From assembly GCA_964480995.1 (NCBI GenBank), contig CAYZRZ010000012.1, positions 1 through 23,430 of the forward strand: 23,430 nucleotides of DNA, written 5' to 3'. The number at the start of each line of letters is the position of its first letter. Position 1 is the stretch's first letter. The stretch is from UBA1038 sp964480995 (GTDB lineage Bacteria; Bacillota; Clostridia; Christensenellales; Aristaeellaceae). The translations under genes and the position numbers were made by a program. The notes beneath the pieces were generated by a model, which was given only the letters and a program-made list of their open reading frames with translations, had not been told where the DNA came from and searched no databases. This document shows positions 1-8,410 of the stretch, in pieces.

Positions 1-1
1 G

Positions 2-112
2 GACGCGACAGGTTTTGACGCTGCCGAGCTCAGCCGGGAGATCACAATGCTTGAACTGGAAGGCAAAGTGGAGGTCCTTGCGGGCAGGTTGTACAGGCTG
101 CAGCGAGCTTGA
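2..112 (+). CDS. dprA: DprA (Smf) DNA-processing protein, C-terminal tail only
   Basis: An open frame enters from the left edge and ends at a TGA at 110-112, giving the last 36 residues of a protein. The tail (GFDAAELSREITMLELEGKV, then VEVLAGRLYRL) resembles the C-terminal winged-helix domain of DprA/Smf. DprA loads RecA on single-stranded DNA during natural transformation, but this small domain is not the Rossmann-fold ssDNA-binding part, which lies outside the window. The assignment also rests on context, because dprA directly precedes topA in many Bacillota. The start and main domain cannot be seen, so nothing can be said about integrity of the whole gene. Confidence 0.75.
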   Translation, partial: DATGFDAAELSREITMLELEGKVEVLAGRLYRLQRA

Positions 113-149
113 CGCGGCGAGTGAAATTGTTTAATTATTTTATCCTTGT

Positions 150-179
150 TTGACAAGCCTCTGTCAGTGAGGCTATTAT
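150..179 (+). promoter_or_regulatory. Promoter of the topA-trmFO-hslVU operon
   Basis: A perfect -35 box TTGACA (150-155) is followed after 18 bases by TATTAT (174-179), five of six matches to the -10 consensus. Transcription would start near 186, leaving a leader of about 40 bases. This is a sigma-A type match read directly from sequence. Confidence 0.7.
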
Positions 180-188
180 TCGAACTGA

Positions 189-203
189 TCCCTGAATCAG
201 GGA
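189..203. promoter_or_regulatory. Perfect palindrome just after the topA transcription start, candidate operator
   Basis: TCCCTGA-A-TCAGGGA is a perfect inverted repeat with 7-base arms and a one-base centre. It lies about 3-17 bases past the predicted start of transcription, where a repressor would block initiation. It could instead act as a short 5' stem in the mRNA. No regulator is identified. Confidence 0.45.
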
Positions 204-225
204 ATCCGTCGTTTGGAGGAACAGA

Positions 226-2343
226 GTGCCCGTATCACGTAAATTGGTTATCGTAGAGTCGCCTGCCAAAGCGCACGCGATCGAAAAGTTTTTGGGAAGA
301 AATTATAAGGTGGAGGCGTCTCAGGGCCATGTGCGGGATTTGCCCAAGTCACGTATCGGCATATCTCCTGATGACAGTTTCCGCATGGATTACATTACCA
401 TTCACGGCAAAGGGGATCTGCTTGCCAAGCTGCGCAAGGAGGCCAAAGGCGCTAAAGATATTTATCTGGCGACTGACCCTGACCGCGAAGGGGAAGCCAT
501 CTCCTGGCATCTGGCACAGGCTTTGAAGCTTGATCCCACGGAAGTCAAGCGGGTTGAGTTTCATGAGATTACCAAGAAGGCGGTGACCGAGGCGGTCAAA
601 AATCCGCGCCGTATTGATATGGATCTGGTGGACGCGCAGCAGGCAAGGCGCGCGCTGGACAGGCTGGTGGGCTATAAAATCAGTCCGCTTCTGTGGGCCA
701 AGGTGCGCAAAGGCCTGTCAGCCGGACGCGTGCAGAGCGTCGCCACACGCATGATCGTTGACAGGGAAGAGGAGATAGAGGCCTTTGTTCCGGAGGAGTA
801 CTGGGATATCTATGCCGGCATTACGGTCGCCTGCGAAGGAGGCAAAGCGCTTCCTTTGCGCGCCAAGCTGTCTCAGATCGGGGGCAAACGCACCGCTGTT
901 GCCACGGCTGAGGAGGCCAAGGCTGCGCAGGAGCTGATCAAAAATGCGAAGCTCACCATCCAGTCGATCAAGACCAAGGAGCGATTCAAGCACCCCGCTG
1001 CGCCATTTATAACATCCACCCTTCAGCAGGAAGCATCCCGCAAATTAAACTTCACCATTGCCAAGACCATGCAGGTGGTTCAGGGCCTTTATGAAGGCGT
1101 AGAGCTGGGCCGGGAAGGCGCGCAGGGTCTGGTCAGCTATATCCGTACCGACTCGGTGCGGGTCAGCGATGAAGCGCTGGCAGCTGCCCGCACTGCCATC
1201 GGGGAACAGTACGGCGAAAACTTTCTCCCGGCCGAAGCCAACGTATATAAAGGCCGCAGCAGTGCGCAGGACGCTCACGAAGCGATCCGGCCGACGGATG
1301 CCGCAAGAACACCCGACAGCATCAAGCAGTATCTGTCGGGTGACCAGTATAAGCTTTATAAGCTGATCTATTCCCGCTTCATCGCCAGCCAGATGGCGGA
1401 TGCCCGATTTGACACCGTTACCCTTGAAATCGGGGATGGCACGGTGCTGCTGCGCTACTACGGCGAACACAAGGTATTTGCCGGGTTCACCGCTGTTTAT
1501 GAGGAGGGGAGTGACGAGATCGATGAGAAGATCGATTCCAAGCTGCCCCGCTGCGAGGAAGGAAGCCCTGCCGCGCTCAAAGAGGTCTTGCCTGAGCAGC
1601 ATTTCACCCAGCCGCCTTCCCGCTATACAGAAGCCTCGCTGGTCAAGGAACTTGAAGAACTGGGCATAGGCCGCCCTTCCACCTACGCGCCGACGGTATC
1701 CACCATCATCGCCCGCGGTTATGTATCCCGTGAGAAAAAGCGCCTCTATCCGACAGAGCTTGGCCGTATGGTGACAGGGCTGATGATCGACTATTTTGAC
1801 AGCATTGTCGATACCGCCTTCACCGCCCAAATGGAAAACGAGCTGGACAGCGTAGAGGCCGGTGACAAGCAGTGGCGTGATGTTCTGAAAGAGTTTTATC
1901 CGGATTTCAAAAAAAAGCTGGAGCGCGCGGAAAACGACATCGAAAAGATCGTCATTGAGGATGAGAAGAGCGATGTGATCTGTGACAAATGCGGCGCGAC
2001 GATGGTATATAAGAACGGGCGATTCGGCCGCTTTCTGGCCTGCCCCAACTTCCCCGAGTGCCGCAATACCCAGCCGATCCTGACCTATATCGGCGTTAAA
2101 TGCCCGGATTGCGGCGGAGAGATACTTGAGAAGACCAGCAAGAAAAACCGTAAGTTCTACGGATGTGAAAAGTATCCGGAATGCCAGTTTGTATCCTGGG
2201 AGATGCCGGTCGCCAAGCCCTGCCCGGAATGCGGGCAATACATGACCATCAAGCGCCGAAAGAACGACATGCTGCTGCTGTGCTCCAACGAGGCCTGCCG
2301 CCATCATGAGCCTTTTGAGGAAGAGGGGAACGAGAATGACTGA
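226..2343 (+). CDS. topA: DNA topoisomerase I (type IA)
   Basis: Relaxes negatively supercoiled DNA by passing strands through a transient 5'-phosphotyrosine break. The 705-residue protein opens with a Toprim domain (VIVESPAKA at 8-16, metal-binding DPDREGE at 84-90). The catalytic tyrosine is Y305 in SYIRTDS, equivalent to Y319 of E. coli. The C-terminus carries three C4 zinc ribbons starting at C586, C626 and C666, each CxxC followed by a distal pair, as in typical bacterial TopA. The start is GTG at 226, preceded by GGAGGA at 214-219. It is the first gene of an operon, and its stop overlaps the trmFO start. Length and motifs are intact. Confidence 0.97.
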   Translation: MPVSRKLVIVESPAKAHAIEKFLGRNYKVEASQGHVRDLPKSRIGISPDDSFRMDYITIHGKGDLLAKLRKEAKGAKDIYLATDPDREGEAISWHLAQALKLDPTEVKRVEFHEITKKAVTEAVKNPRRIDMDLVDAQQARRALDRLVGYKISPLLWAKVRKGLSAGRVQSVATRMIVDREEEIEAFVPEEYWDIYAGITVACEGGKALPLRAKLSQIGGKRTAVATAEEAKAAQELIKNAKLTIQSIKTKERFKHPAAPFITSTLQQEASRKLNFTIAKTMQVVQGLYEGVELGREGAQGLVSYIRTDSVRVSDEALAAARTAIGEQYGENFLPAEANVYKGRSSAQDAHEAIRPTDAARTPDSIKQYLSGDQYKLYKLIYSRFIASQMADARFDTVTLEIGDGTVLLRYYGEHKVFAGFTAVYEEGSDEIDEKIDSKLPRCEEGSPAALKEVLPEQHFTQPPSRYTEASLVKELEELGIGRPSTYAPTVSTIIARGYVSREKKRLYPTELGRMVTGLMIDYFDSIVDTAFTAQMENELDSVEAGDKQWRDVLKEFYPDFKKKLERAENDIEKIVIEDEKSDVICDKCGATMVYKNGRFGRFLACPNFPECRNTQPILTYIGVKCPDCGGEILEKTSKKNRKFYGCEKYPECQFVSWEMPVAKPCPECGQYMTIKRRKNDMLLLCSNEACRHHEPFEEEGNEND

Positions 2344-3643
2344 GCCGCGCGCGGCTGTCATCGGCGCGGGACTTGCGGGCTGTGAAGCCGCCTGGCAGCT
2401 GCTGACGAGGGGCGTCACCGTTACATTATATGATATGAAACCGGGCAAAAAGAGCCCCGCTCATGAAGCGGATGGCTTTGCTGAGCTCGTATGCTCCAAC
2501 TCCCTTCGCTCTGACCGGCTGCAAAATGCCGCCGGTCTTTTGAAAGAGGAGATGAGGCGGCTGGATTCGCTGATTATGCGTTCCGCGGACCAGGCGCGTG
2601 TTCCCGCAGGCGGCGCTCTGGCTGTCGACCGTGAAAGTTTCTCGGGCTTCATCACCAAAACGCTCAAAGATCATCCGCTGCTCAGCTTCGAGGAACGGGA
2701 GATCAATGAGCTTCCACGTCAGAATACCATCATCGCGACCGGACCTTTGACATCCGATACATTTTCCGAGGGCATCGCGTCCCTGCCCGGCCTTGGTACC
2801 CTGCACTTTTATGATGCCGCGGCCCCGATCGTCACCAAGGAATCCATCAATATGGAAAAGGCTTTCCTGGCTTCACGCTACGGGCGCGGCGATGACGATT
2901 ATATCAACTGCCCGATGGATGAAGAGGAATACAAGGCCTTCTATCATGCCCTGATCGGCGCCCAGACCGCCCCCATCCACGGCTTTGAAGAGAGCAAGGT
3001 GTTTGAGGGCTGTATGCCTGTGGAGTCCATGGCGCGCCGAGGCGAGATGGCGCTGGCCTTCGGCCCATTGAAGCCGGTGGGATTGGTCAACCCCAGGAGC
3101 GGCCGGCAGCCCTTTGCCGTGCTGCAGCTGCGCCGCGATGACGCGTCAGACAGCCTCTATAACCTGGTCGGCTTCCAGACACGGCTGACGTTTCCGGAGC
3201 AAAAGCGCGTATTCGGGATGATTCCCGGCCTTGAAGAGGCCGATTATGCCCGGTACGGTGTCATGCATCGCAATACCTTCATCAACAGTCCCCAGGTCTT
3301 GGGGCTTGATTTTATGGTCAAAGGGAGCGAGGGAATCTATTTCGCCGGTCAGATCACTGGCGTGGAGGGCTATGTGGAGAGCGCTGCTTCCGGCCTTGCG
3401 GCAGGCATTCAGCTGGCATTGAGGCTCAGGGGCCGGGAAACCGCATTCTTCCCCGGCAGCACAGCGATCGGCAGCCTCAGCCGTTATATATCGACATTTA
3501 ACCGTAATTATCAGCCGATGCACGTATCCTTCGGCCTGATCGATCCGCTCAAAGAACGTGTTCGAGGCAAGGAACAGCGCTATCTGAGGGTATCCGAGAT
3601 CGCTCTGGAAACGATCGAAGCGCTGAAACCGAAGCTGGCATAA
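2336..3643 (+). CDS. trmFO: Folate/FAD-dependent tRNA (uracil-54-C5) methyltransferase TrmFO
   Basis: Makes 5-methyluridine at tRNA position 54 using methylenetetrahydrofolate as carbon donor and FADH2 as reductant. The 435-residue protein begins with the FAD-binding motif GAGLAG (10-15). It has both cysteines known in the B. subtilis enzyme at the same numbers: C53 (LVCSNSLRS) and catalytic C226 (GCMPVES). The ATG at 2336 lies inside the end of topA (8-base overlap, ATGACTGA) behind a GAGGGG ribosome site within topA. An upstream in-frame ATG at 2306 has no comparable site. Being second in a topA operon is the usual Bacillota arrangement. The gene (formerly gid) is sometimes misannotated as gidA-like. 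Confidence 0.97.
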   Translation: MTEPRAAVIGAGLAGCEAAWQLLTRGVTVTLYDMKPGKKSPAHEADGFAELVCSNSLRSDRLQNAAGLLKEEMRRLDSLIMRSADQARVPAGGALAVDRESFSGFITKTLKDHPLLSFEEREINELPRQNTIIATGPLTSDTFSEGIASLPGLGTLHFYDAAAPIVTKESINMEKAFLASRYGRGDDDYINCPMDEEEYKAFYHALIGAQTAPIHGFEESKVFEGCMPVESMARRGEMALAFGPLKPVGLVNPRSGRQPFAVLQLRRDDASDSLYNLVGFQTRLTFPEQKRVFGMIPGLEEADYARYGVMHRNTFINSPQVLGLDFMVKGSEGIYFAGQITGVEGYVESAASGLAAGIQLALRLRGRETAFFPGSTAIGSLSRYISTFNRNYQPMHVSFGLIDPLKERVRGKEQRYLRVSEIALETIEALKPKLA

Positions 3644-3661
3644 CAATTCAGGAGGCACATC

Positions 3662-4195
3662 ATGGATTTAAAAGGAACAACGATCTGCGCAGTCAGGCGC
3701 GACGGGAAAACAGCCATCGCCGGCGACGGACAGGTTACGATGGGGCAGAATACGATCTTTAAGGCCTCCGCCCGCAAAGTACGCCGTATTTACCATGATA
3801 AGGTAGTCGTAGGCTTCGCCGGCACAGTGGCGGATGCCTATGCGCTCAGCGACCGTTTTGAGGAAAAGCTGGTTCAGTTCAGCGGGAACTTTGAGCGGGC
3901 TGCGGTTGAACTGGCCAAGGAGTGGCGCAGCGACAAGGCCATGCGAAAGCTGGAGGCCATGCTGATCGCGGCGGATGAGGACAATCTTCTCATCATCTCG
4001 GGTACCGGCGAAGTGATCGCGCCCGATGACGGTGTATGCGCTATCGGCTCCGGGGGCAACTATGCCCTGGCTGCCGCCAGGGCGCTTGCTGGGAATACCG
4101 AACTGTCAGCGCATGACATTGCTTTAAAGTCTCTGCACATCGCTGCCTCCATCTGTGTATTCACCAACGACAACATTTATGTGGAGGACTTATGA
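3662..4195 (+). CDS. hslV: HslV (ClpQ), threonine peptidase subunit of HslUV protease
   Basis: Forms the double-hexamer proteolytic core fed by HslU. The 177-residue protein has TTICAVRRDGK near its N-terminus and GDGQVTMGQ (21-29). Aligned with E. coli HslV, the nucleophile is T6, so a five-residue prosegment MDLKG must be removed. E. coli has only the initiator Met before its Thr1, while B. subtilis CodW uses serine. The catalytic lysine equivalent is K39 in ARKVRR. The later motif AIGSGGNYALAAARAL is also conserved. The ATG at 3662 follows an AGGAGG at 3650-3655. The gene overlaps hslU by four bases (ATGA), indicating translational coupling. Confidence 0.96.
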   Translation: MDLKGTTICAVRRDGKTAIAGDGQVTMGQNTIFKASARKVRRIYHDKVVVGFAGTVADAYALSDRFEEKLVQFSGNFERAAVELAKEWRSDKAMRKLEAMLIAADEDNLLIISGTGEVIAPDDGVCAIGSGGNYALAAARALAGNTELSAHDIALKSLHIAASICVFTNDNIYVEDL

Positions 4196-5559
4196 CAACA
4201 GTATTAACGCCGCGTGAGGTGGTCAGAGAGCTTGACCGCTATATTATCGGTCAGGATGAAGCCAAGCGAATGGTGGCGATCGCGCTTCGCAACCGTTACC
4301 GCAGGTCTCAGGTGTCCGAAGAGATGCGTGATGAGATCTATCCCAAGAATATTCTGATGATGGGGCCGACCGGCGTGGGCAAAACAGAGATCGCCAGAAG
4401 GCTTGCCAAACTGGTCAACGCGCCTTTTGTGAAAGTGGAGGCAACCAAGTTTACGGAGATCGGCTATGTCGGGCGCGATGTGGAGGGCATCATCCGTGAT
4501 CTGGTTGAAAACGCCATCCGCATGGTCAAGGATGAGCATGCGGCCCGCGTCAAGGTGCGCGCTGAGGTGCTGGCGGAGGACAGGCTGGTCAGCCTGCTCA
4601 CCAATCCGCCCAAGAAGCCTGCTCAAAACCCGATCGATATCCTTCTGGGCACCCGTGGCAAGGAGCCTGAGCAGAGCGAGGAGGAACAGTTGAAGCTGTC
4701 GGGGAAGCGCTCGGAAGCTGAGCAGCAGCTGCGCCGGGGAGAACTGGAAGACCGTGAGATCCAAATCGAGGTCGAGGAGTCAGCCCCCCAGCTGGAAGTA
4801 GGCGGCAGCGCCATTAATATCGGTGATATGATGGGCGGCATGCTGCCCAAGAAAACCAAGCTGCGTCACGTTAAAGTCAAGGAAGCCAGAAAAATACTGA
4901 TTGCCGAGGAGTCGCAGAAGCTGATTGACGAGGATGCCGTAAAGGAAGAGGCGCTCAGGCGCGCGGAGCAGCAGGGGATCGTTTTTATCGATGAGATTGA
5001 CAAGATCGCCGGCCGCTCGACCGGCCAGGGACCTGACGTATCCCGCGAAGGCGTGCAGCGCGATATTTTGCCTATTGTAGAGGGCAGTACGGTCAATACC
5101 AAGCATGGAGCGGTCAAGACGGATTTTATGCTGTTCATTGCCGCGGGCGCCTTCCACGTCGCCAAAGTCAGCGACCTGATTCCTGAACTGCAGGGCCGCT
5201 TTCCGGTGCATGTGAAGCTGCATTCTCTCACCCGGGAAGACTTTATCAAAATACTGACCCAGCCGGATAACGCCCTGACCCGCCAGTATGCGGCACTTCT
5301 TGAGGTGGATAAAGTGAAGCTGAGCTTTGAGGATGAAGCGCTGGAAGAGATTGCGAGCGCTGCCTCCAACGCCAATACACTCAGCGAGGATATTGGCGCC
5401 AGGCGCCTGCATGGTGTGTTTGAGGAGCTGCTTGAGGATATTTCCTATAACGCGGGCGGCGAGGGCATGCCCGAGGTGGATCTGAAGATCACAGCGGAAT
5501 ATGTGCGCAATCATGTCGCTGCCGCCAAGAAGGAAGATCTCAAGAAGTACATTCTGTAA
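4192..5559 (+). CDS. hslU: HslU (ClpY), AAA+ unfoldase of HslUV protease
   Basis: Hexameric ATPase that unfolds substrates and threads them into HslV. In the 455-residue protein, the Walker A is GPTGVGKT (58-65) and the Walker B is VFIDEID (264-270). The arginine-finger region is ELQGRFPV. The C-terminal sensor-2 region is EDIGARRLH, and the protein ends in KKYIL, the tail that docks into HslV. Between the Walker motifs is the I-domain (about 110-240), here rich in Glu, Gln and Lys. It is slightly longer than E. coli HslU (443). It is the last gene of the topA operon, with a terminator 14 bases past its stop. No codY follows. Confidence 0.97.
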   Translation: MTTVLTPREVVRELDRYIIGQDEAKRMVAIALRNRYRRSQVSEEMRDEIYPKNILMMGPTGVGKTEIARRLAKLVNAPFVKVEATKFTEIGYVGRDVEGIIRDLVENAIRMVKDEHAARVKVRAEVLAEDRLVSLLTNPPKKPAQNPIDILLGTRGKEPEQSEEEQLKLSGKRSEAEQQLRRGELEDREIQIEVEESAPQLEVGGSAINIGDMMGGMLPKKTKLRHVKVKEARKILIAEESQKLIDEDAVKEEALRRAEQQGIVFIDEIDKIAGRSTGQGPDVSREGVQRDILPIVEGSTVNTKHGAVKTDFMLFIAAGAFHVAKVSDLIPELQGRFPVHVKLHSLTREDFIKILTQPDNALTRQYAALLEVDKVKLSFEDEALEEIASAASNANTLSEDIGARRLHGVFEELLEDISYNAGGEGMPEVDLKITAEYVRNHVAAAKKEDLKKYIL

Positions 5560-5572
5560 TACATCCCCTTTG

Positions 5573-5609
5573 ATCCCCTCCTGATTTGGAGGGGATTGCT
5601 TTGCTTCTT
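5573..5609 (+). terminator. Rho-independent terminator after hslU
   Basis: A perfect 9-bp stem, ATCCCCTCC (5573-5581) with GGAGGGGAT (5588-5596), closes a TGATTT loop. A T-rich but interrupted tail follows (TGCTTTGCTTCTT). It ends the topA-hslU operon before the secA promoter. Confidence 0.75.
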
Positions 5610-5636
5610 GCGGCGCTTGAATGCAGCATGTATAAT
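5608..5636 (+). promoter_or_regulatory. Promoter of secA
   Basis: A perfect TATAAT -10 box lies at 5631-5636, 32 bases before the secA ATG. The best -35 candidate at 17-bp spacing is TTGCGG (5608-5613), which matches only the TTG half, so activity may depend on the strong -10. It follows the hslU terminator directly. Confidence 0.5.
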
Positions 5637-5668
5637 TATCATTGGCGCTATGCCAAAGGAGAACCGTG

Positions 5669-8374
5669 ATGTTAGAAAAATTGAAGTCGGTATTCGGCTT
5701 TGGGCCTGAGACCCAGCTGAAGCCCTTGAAGAAAATAGCGGACAGCGTGGAAGCGCTTGAACCTTCGTTTCAAAAGCTGAGCGATCATGATCTTGCCTTA
5801 AAGACGGAAGAGTTACGCCGCCGCCATCAGGAAGGCGGAGAGACGCTGGATCAGCTGCTGCCGGAGGCTTTTGCCGCCGTTCGCGAGGCGGCCAAGCGTA
5901 CCTTGGGTTTGCGTCCCTTTTACGTGCAGCTTATCGGCGGCATCGTGCTTCATCAGGGCAGAATCGCCGAGATGAAGACGGGTGAAGGCAAAACGCTGAC
6001 AGCCTGCCTTCCCGCTTATTTGAACGCGCTGAGCGGCAAAGGCGTTCACATCGTCACGGTCAATGATTATCTGGCCAAATTTCAGGGCGAAGAGATGGGG
6101 AAGCTGTTCCGTTTTCTGGGGATGAGCGTTGGCATCATCGTCCATGATCTGAGCGGAGAACAGCGGCGTGAGGCGTATGCCTGCGATATTACCTACGGTA
6201 CGAATAACGAGATGGGCTTTGACTATCTGCGCGACAACATGGTGATCTACCGCCGCGATATGGTGCAGCGCGGCCATCACTATGCCGTGGTTGACGAGGT
6301 TGACTCCATCCTGATTGATGAGGCGCGTACCCCGCTGATTATTTCCGGCCAGGGCGACAAGCCGACAGATATGTATGAGAAGGCGGACCGCTTCGTCACG
6401 CGCCTGAAAAACGAGACCGACTATACGGTGGAGGAAAAGGAAAAAAGCGTCGTCTTTACTGAAGACGGCACTGCGAAGGCTGAAGCCGCGTTTGGGGTCG
6501 AAAACCTGTCTGATCCCCAGAACAACGAGCTGAACCACTACCTTATCCAGGCGCTGAAGGCCAATGTGCTGATGAAGCGTGATATCGACTATGTGGTTCA
6601 AAATGACGAGGTCGTTATCGTGGATGAGTTTACAGGCCGCCTGATGGTAGGCCGCCGCTACTCCGACGGCCTCCACCAGGCCATTGAGGCCAAGGAACAC
6701 GTGAAAGTGGAGCGGGAATCAAAGACGCTGGCCACCATTACTTTCCAAAACTATTTCCGCATGTACGCCAAGCTCTCCGGCATGACGGGCACAGCCAAAA
6801 CGGAAGAAGAAGAGTTCCAGGGCATCTACAGCCTGGATGTCGTGCAGATTCCGACAAACATGCCCATGATTCGCCAGGATCTCAACGACGTGGTCTACCG
6901 CGGCAAGAAGGGCAAGTATGAGGCCGCGGTGGAGGAGATCATCCGCCGCCATCAGACCGGCCAGCCGCTGCTGGTTGGTACCATATCGGTCGAGGTATCT
7001 GAAATGCTCAGCCGCATGCTGAGCCTGCGGGGCATTTCCCATGAGGTGCTCAACGCCAAGCACCACGCCAGAGAGGCCGCGATTGTGGCACAGGCCGGTC
7101 ACTTCGGGGCTGTCACCATCGCGACCAACATGGCCGGGCGCGGCACAGATATCCTGCTGGGCGGAAACCCGGACTTCCTGGCCCGCCGCGCGATGGCGCG
7201 TGAGGATTTTTCCGAAGACATGATTGAGCAGGCCACAGGCCATGACGAGAATACGGACGAAGAGATTCTTGCCGCAAGGTCGCGTTACCGCGAACTGTAT
7301 GAAGGCTTTCGGAGCACGACTGACAAGGAGCACGAGCAGGTCGTCGGGGTCGGCGGTCTGCATATCATAGGCACAGAACGCCATGAGAGCCGGCGCATCG
7401 ATAACCAGCTGCGCGGCCGTGCCGGTCGCCAGGGAGATCCCGGTTCATCCCAGTTTTTTATTTCGCTTGAAGATGACCTCATGCGCCTGTTTGGCGGCGA
7501 GCGCATCCAGCCGCTGATCGCTAAGCTGGGCATGGAAGAAAATGTGCCGCTGGAAGCGGGCATGCTGACCAAACAGATCGAAAACGCGCAGAAGCGCATT
7601 GAAAGCCGCAACTACGAGATCCGTAAGAATGTGCTGCGCTATGACGACGTGATGAACCAGCAGCGCGAACTGATTTACAAGCAGAGGCGCCAGGTGCTGG
7701 AAGGCGAGAACATGCGCGAGTCCCTTTTAGGCATGGCCGATAAGCTTGTTGAAGAAGCTGCGGCGCGCTTCTGCGCCGGAGAAAACCATGATTGGGATAT
7801 CGAAGGGATGACCGAGTATCTGGAGCGGCTCTGTATACCTGCCGGTACCCTTCAGGCTAACGCTGACGCGATCAGCGGTTTTGACAAGGAAGGGATCAGC
7901 GCTTTCCTCAAGAGAACAGCAAGAGACTTCTATGAGCGGCGTGAAGAGGAAATCTCAAAAATCGGTATCGACATGCGGGAACTTGAGCGCAATGTGCTGC
8001 TGCGAAGCGTGGATACCCGCTGGATGGATCATATTGACGCCATGGACCGGCTGCGCGACGGCATCGGCCTGCGTGCCTATGCTCAGCGCGATCCCGTCAA
8101 CGAGTACAAGATGGAAAGCTATGACATGTTTGACGAAATGGTCCGCCTTTTGCAGGAGGATTCTGTGCGCGCGCTCTATCAGCTGCGCATCGAGAAAGCG
8201 CCCGAGCGCCGTGAAGTAGCCAGGCCCATGCGCGCGGTGGGAGCCGGCGATGCCGCACCCGCGCCCAAACCCGGGACCCAACAGATAAAAAAGGGTGATA
8301 AAGTGGGCCGCAACAGCCCCTGCCCCTGCGGCAGCGGTAAAAAGTATAAGAACTGCCACGGGGCCAACGCCTGA
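5669..8374 (+). CDS. secA: SecA preprotein translocase ATPase
   Basis: Motor that pushes unfolded preproteins through SecYEG at the cytoplasmic membrane. The 901-residue protein has Walker A MKTGEGKT (102-109), the DEAD-type DEVDSILIDEAR box (209-220), the helicase motif GRAGRQGDPGSS, and the HWD-type scaffold (VDTRWMDHIDAMDRLRDGI). It ends with a SEC-C zinc motif, CPCGSGKKYKNCH (885-897), which binds lipids and SecB or ribosomes in other species. I chose the ATG at 5669 because AAAGGAG (5655-5661) stands eight bases upstream. An in-frame TTG at 5642 lacks a site. prfB follows after 36 bases, the same neighbour as in B. subtilis. Confidence 0.98.
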   Translation: MLEKLKSVFGFGPETQLKPLKKIADSVEALEPSFQKLSDHDLALKTEELRRRHQEGGETLDQLLPEAFAAVREAAKRTLGLRPFYVQLIGGIVLHQGRIAEMKTGEGKTLTACLPAYLNALSGKGVHIVTVNDYLAKFQGEEMGKLFRFLGMSVGIIVHDLSGEQRREAYACDITYGTNNEMGFDYLRDNMVIYRRDMVQRGHHYAVVDEVDSILIDEARTPLIISGQGDKPTDMYEKADRFVTRLKNETDYTVEEKEKSVVFTEDGTAKAEAAFGVENLSDPQNNELNHYLIQALKANVLMKRDIDYVVQNDEVVIVDEFTGRLMVGRRYSDGLHQAIEAKEHVKVERESKTLATITFQNYFRMYAKLSGMTGTAKTEEEEFQGIYSLDVVQIPTNMPMIRQDLNDVVYRGKKGKYEAAVEEIIRRHQTGQPLLVGTISVEVSEMLSRMLSLRGISHEVLNAKHHAREAAIVAQAGHFGAVTIATNMAGRGTDILLGGNPDFLARRAMAREDFSEDMIEQATGHDENTDEEILAARSRYRELYEGFRSTTDKEHEQVVGVGGLHIIGTERHESRRIDNQLRGRAGRQGDPGSSQFFISLEDDLMRLFGGERIQPLIAKLGMEENVPLEAGMLTKQIENAQKRIESRNYEIRKNVLRYDDVMNQQRELIYKQRRQVLEGENMRESLLGMADKLVEEAAARFCAGENHDWDIEGMTEYLERLCIPAGTLQANADAISGFDKEGISAFLKRTARDFYERREEEISKIGIDMRELERNVLLRSVDTRWMDHIDAMDRLRDGIGLRAYAQRDPVNEYKMESYDMFDEMVRLLQEDSVRALYQLRIEKAPERREVARPMRAVGAGDAAPAPKPGTQQIKKGDKVGRNSPCPCGSGKKYKNCHGANA

Positions 8375-8410
8375 TTAAATATAAATTCTGTCAAAGCACA
8401 GGGAGAAAAC

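Noticed and set aside
1045..2448. Long open frame (467 codons) on the - strand opposite topA
   Set aside because: It lies antisense to a complete, motif-rich topA. The translation shows no recognisable domain and no ribosome site. High-GC codon bias creates such shadows.
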